From Entamoeba invadens IP1 (taxonomy: Eukaryota; Evosea; Mastigamoebida; Endamoebidae), in the NCBI RefSeq assembly GCF_000330505.1, contig NW_004443543.1, positions 1-20,772 on the forward strand: a stretch of DNA of 20,772 nt. The letters run 5' to 3'. The position numbers and the translations under genes were made by a program. Positions 18,565 through 20,772 of this stretch are shown in pieces. The notes beneath the pieces are model-generated. The model worked only from the letters and a program-made list of their open reading frames with translations. It searched no databases and had not been told where the DNA came from. How positions within the stretch are numbered: the stretch's first letter is position 1; the number at the start of each line of letters is the position of its first letter.

Positions 18565-18609
18565 CCTTGCATAAGGTAAAGTTCCACATAAGCTAAAGTG
18601 ACCATACTG
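18565..18609 (-). repeat. Right terminal inverted repeat of element 2
   Basis: Forty-five bases matching the complement of 17748-17792 at 38 positions, followed by TA. Confidence 0.8.
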
Positions 18610-18663
18610 TACTTTTGATTTATTTCCAAATCTTAAGTTGTTGACAAACCTCAATGATGTTGA

Positions 18664-19279
18664 TATAAAAATGCTATAAAAACACTGGACATTCTTTTTG
18701 ATACATTAGAAGTGAGAGTTCGATATGTTGTAGCATCTCCAAGATTTAAAGGAAATTGCACCAATTATCTTGAAAACCATAGAGACAAAATTAATCGGGA
18801 CGGGACTGTGTATGAACCACTTAAAACGAATTTAGATGTATTTTGTGAATTCGCAAATGACTTTGATTCTTATGTGATGAAAACAAAAACTGTCCCATTT
18901 GCTATGGTACAATATGAAATGGAAATAAAACAATTGAGTCAAATAAATAACTTGTATGAGCTTAAAAATAATATGAAACGTATAAAAAGCGATTTGCGTG
19001 TGGCAAAAAGTTCAAAAAGAAGTTTTTTCAATAGAAAACATGAAAAAATGTGGGATATTTCCGATGAATTGGATATACTTGATTATATTATTTTATTAAA
19101 AGAGGCTCTGAGTTACGTAAATTTGTTGGATTCATGTTGAGTATCCCTACAAGTTCCGCTGCTTGCGAATGTTGTTTTTCAATATTAAAAGGTATGCAAT
19201 GCCAAATATTTAAGAGTCTGTACTTCGAGAAAGAATGATCGTTAAAGATGCTGATTTAAACAAAGAAATGAGTGTTTAG
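18664..19279 (+). pseudogene. hAT transposase carboxyl-terminal remnant
   Basis: Open from 18664 (KTLDILFDTLEVRVRYVVASPRFKG) to a TGA at 19138-19140, then IPTSSAACECCFSILK in a shifted frame, then, after another shift and a stop (about 19208), ESVLRERMIVKDADLNKEMSV to the TAG at 19277. The family ends with LDPRFK, then a helical region, then IPaSSaxSERxFSxxxxI (the dimerisation domain), then LxxLLFLRxN-like residues. Here SPRFKG replaces DPRFK and CECCFS replaces SERVFS, so key conserved residues are lost as well as the frame. There is no ATG start. The inverted-repeat element 2 ends 52 bases upstream, and may have separated this tail from the rest of its gene or may simply adjoin it. Confidence 0.72.
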
Positions 19280-19534
19280 TTTTTTACTATTATAAATTTT
19301 ATTTGTATTAAATATAAAATTATTAATTTAATGTAAATTATTTTATTGTGTTATTTATAAATTAAATTTAATGTCATAATATTATGTAATAATAATATAA
19401 TTACCACAATGCAATATATGCCAACATTATATAACTACTGGCTTTCCCAACTAAAGAACTATTTATATGTGTGATTTTATATTTTTTGCCATGTGGTGTA
19501 TATGAAAATCCATAGGGTTTTATTTTTAATAAAC
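19280..19534. other. AT-rich gap between two convergent hAT remnants
   Basis: No gene is visible. The two hAT pieces point toward each other across this gap, so it is where both 3' ends should lie. No inverted-repeat end could be recognised. Confidence 0.5.
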
Positions 19535-20642
19535 CTACTTTCTGTTTTTTTCAGATTCATCTAAATATTTGTCACGTCCTAAAGGAAACAGAAAACACGC
19601 TATAAAATAGCGTGTTTCTTTTTTAATCGATTCTCCAATTTTTTGAGGAACCCATCTCGTGCAATTTGTTTTCAGTCTTTGCCAAATATAAAATCTGAAC
19701 CCGAAAAATATTTTTGTGGTGTTAATATAGTCGACGCTGTTAGTGGTGTTGGCTGCACGGATGAGCCAAGATGAGTTAATGGGGTTTAACACAAAGACGG
19801 AGTTGGCAGTCTGGACATCTCCGTTATTTTATTAATAGAATTATGAATCGAAAATCGAAATTTATATGCGACTTTTCTTTGGGGAAATTCCATGTTTGTG
19901 TTTTGTTTTTTCTTATAACTTTCCATATTTCTTTAAATATTCCCCATACATAACAAGAGTTTGGTGTAGTGTTCGAGGAAAGTTTATTGTAAGCAATATT
20001 CATTGTTATAACGAAAGGTAACATTTTTTTAATTTCCATCCAGTTATCATTTGTTAGTCTTCTGTTTTCATCTGTTGCGGTTATTGATTTTTCCATTTGA
20101 AGAGCCGTTTCCAATGATTTATAACACGAATTAAAAAGTGTTTTACAAAAAGTTGCCAAACAACAATATTTCTCTTTATTTTCTTCACATTTCTTTTTTA
20201 AAGTAATGGGTCTGGATGGTGATACTTGGTACGTTTTTGGTATTTTATTTATCTTTTTCAATGTTTCATTCAACTCTGGAATAGTTTTAATTAAATCAGA
20301 AAAAATAAGATTAATTCCATGAACAACACAGTTAAACTTTTCACCACAAATGTCATTTAATCCATTATTGTTAGCACAACCATCCGAAACGATGTAATTA
20401 ACAGAATTCGTTATTCCATATTTGTTTAAAACGTTTTCTGTTTTGTTTTTAATGTTTTTTGATGTGTGTGTTTCACTAAAAACACTTACATCTAAGACAT
20501 AATTTTTAGGAACAAAATTTTGGTCTATAAAATGTAAAGTTGTTGTATTGTAACTATTCCCAAATTTGGACATTATATCAGTTGAAACACATCCATAATT
20601 ACCTTTAATAATATCTTTCATTTCTTTTACATAATCACACGT
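19535..20642 (-). pseudogene. hAT transposase, amino and middle part, broken
   Basis: The main open frame (20642-19824) has no start: a TAA lies just upstream at 20643-20645 and the first ATG is at 20621. It reads STDIMSKFGNSYNTTTLHFID, where the first catalytic Asp sits in TDxWS-like context (Met for Trp), then ETHTSKNI, VNYIVSDGCANNNG (second Asp) and CVVHGINLIFSDLI (the C..H block). These are the RNase H-fold hallmarks of hAT transposases. It ends at 19824 in sequence unlike the family. A second frame (about 19830-19535) carries RYFIACFLFPLGRDKYLDE, similar to the LDPRxK region, so the two are linked by a frameshift near 19820. The dimerisation domain is absent. A further open run at 20772-20657 in another frame may be the amino end and continues outside the window. 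Confidence 0.8.
19593..19617. repeat. Perfect hairpin, 11 bp stem, 3-base loop
   Basis: AAACACGCTAT, AAA, ATAGCGTGTTT. It is the strongest simple hairpin seen in the right half. It lies inside the decayed hAT frame (the KETRYFIACFLF region on the minus strand), so it may be chance. Confidence 0.7.
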
Positions 20643-20772
20643 TTAATTATTATAAACTCTATTTAACAATGATGTTCGAAAGGTCGTTTGGCCACAAAGT
20701 TTTATCGTTGAATCTAATACATTTATTAATTAAAGTAAAAATGGGGTTGTTATTTGTCTTAAAAACATTACC

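Larger units (their letters stand above)
17748..18609. mobile_element. Tc1/mariner-like element 2, TA-flanked, 45 bp inverted repeats
   Basis: The left arm (17748-17792) begins CAGTATGGACACTCTGCC and the right arm, on the other strand from 18609, begins CAGTATGGTCACTTTAGC. They match at 38 of 45 positions. TA flanks both sides (17746-17747, 18610-18611). The element is 862 bases long. A third copy of the arm core (GACACTCTGCCTTATGC) lies inside at about 17864-17880 in direct orientation to the left arm, suggesting the inverted-repeat/direct-repeat layout of some Tc1 elements. Its arms differ from those of element 1, so it is another family. It is too short for a complete transposase. Confidence 0.78.

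Noticed and set aside
19593..19617. Hairpin as a structured RNA or hAT end
   Set aside because: It lies inside the hAT-derived coding remnant, and no flanking target duplication or second copy was seen.
1..20772. CRISPR array, tRNA array or rRNA gene
   Set aside because: No regularly spaced repeats and no tRNA or rRNA signature were noticed on either strand; a tRNAscan/Infernal run would settle it.

Overview
The window looks like AT-rich nuclear DNA of an Entamoeba species, most probably E. invadens; this is an inference from sequence style, not a search result. Four things point there. Base composition is very AT-rich and uses the standard code. One large BspA-type leucine-rich-repeat gene has the Entamoeba-style amino terminus. 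Two short introns begin with the strict GTTTGT donor and end in TAG. The DNA-transposon set (piggyBac, Tc1/mariner, hAT) is the one known from E. invadens.

Layout, left to right. At 340-1929 (+) lies a decayed piggyBac transposase gene with a recognisable spliced intron; a possible piggyBac end (GGG-TTAA) sits at 3401-3407. At 4286-5432 is a 1147 bp element with 53 bp terminal inverted repeats flanked by TA, of Tc1/mariner type, with a faint transposase tail. At 5597-7415 (-) is a second, different piggyBac wreck. At 8098-8543 (+) is an orphan two-exon fragment with a CPYC motif. At 8619-11591 (+) is the intact 990-residue BspA-like protein. At 12006-13676 is a 1671 bp element without coding capacity, bounded by inverted repeats and a target-site duplication. 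At 13728-14444 (-) is an intact small RRM RNA-binding protein. At 14608-15925 (-) is a broken PIF1/Helitron-type helicase ending in a hairpin plus CTAG, the signature of a Helitron 3' end. At 16697-17293 (+) is a broken dynamin-like GTPase. At 17748-18609 is a second TA-flanked inverted-repeat element. At 18664-19279 (+) is an hAT carboxyl-terminal remnant, facing a second hAT transposase remnant on the minus strand (19535-20642).

Only two genes look intact, the BspA-like protein and the RRM protein. They are unrelated and not organised as an operon. The rest is a transposon graveyard in which at least five DNA-transposon types (piggyBac twice, Tc1/mariner-like twice, hAT twice, Helitron, and one unassigned inverted-repeat element) lie side by side, some within a few dozen to a few hundred bases of each other or of the living genes. 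The most noteworthy items are the Helitron-like remnant with its 3' hairpin, the intron that separates two piggyBac lineages, and the unassigned inverted-repeat element just downstream of the RRM gene.
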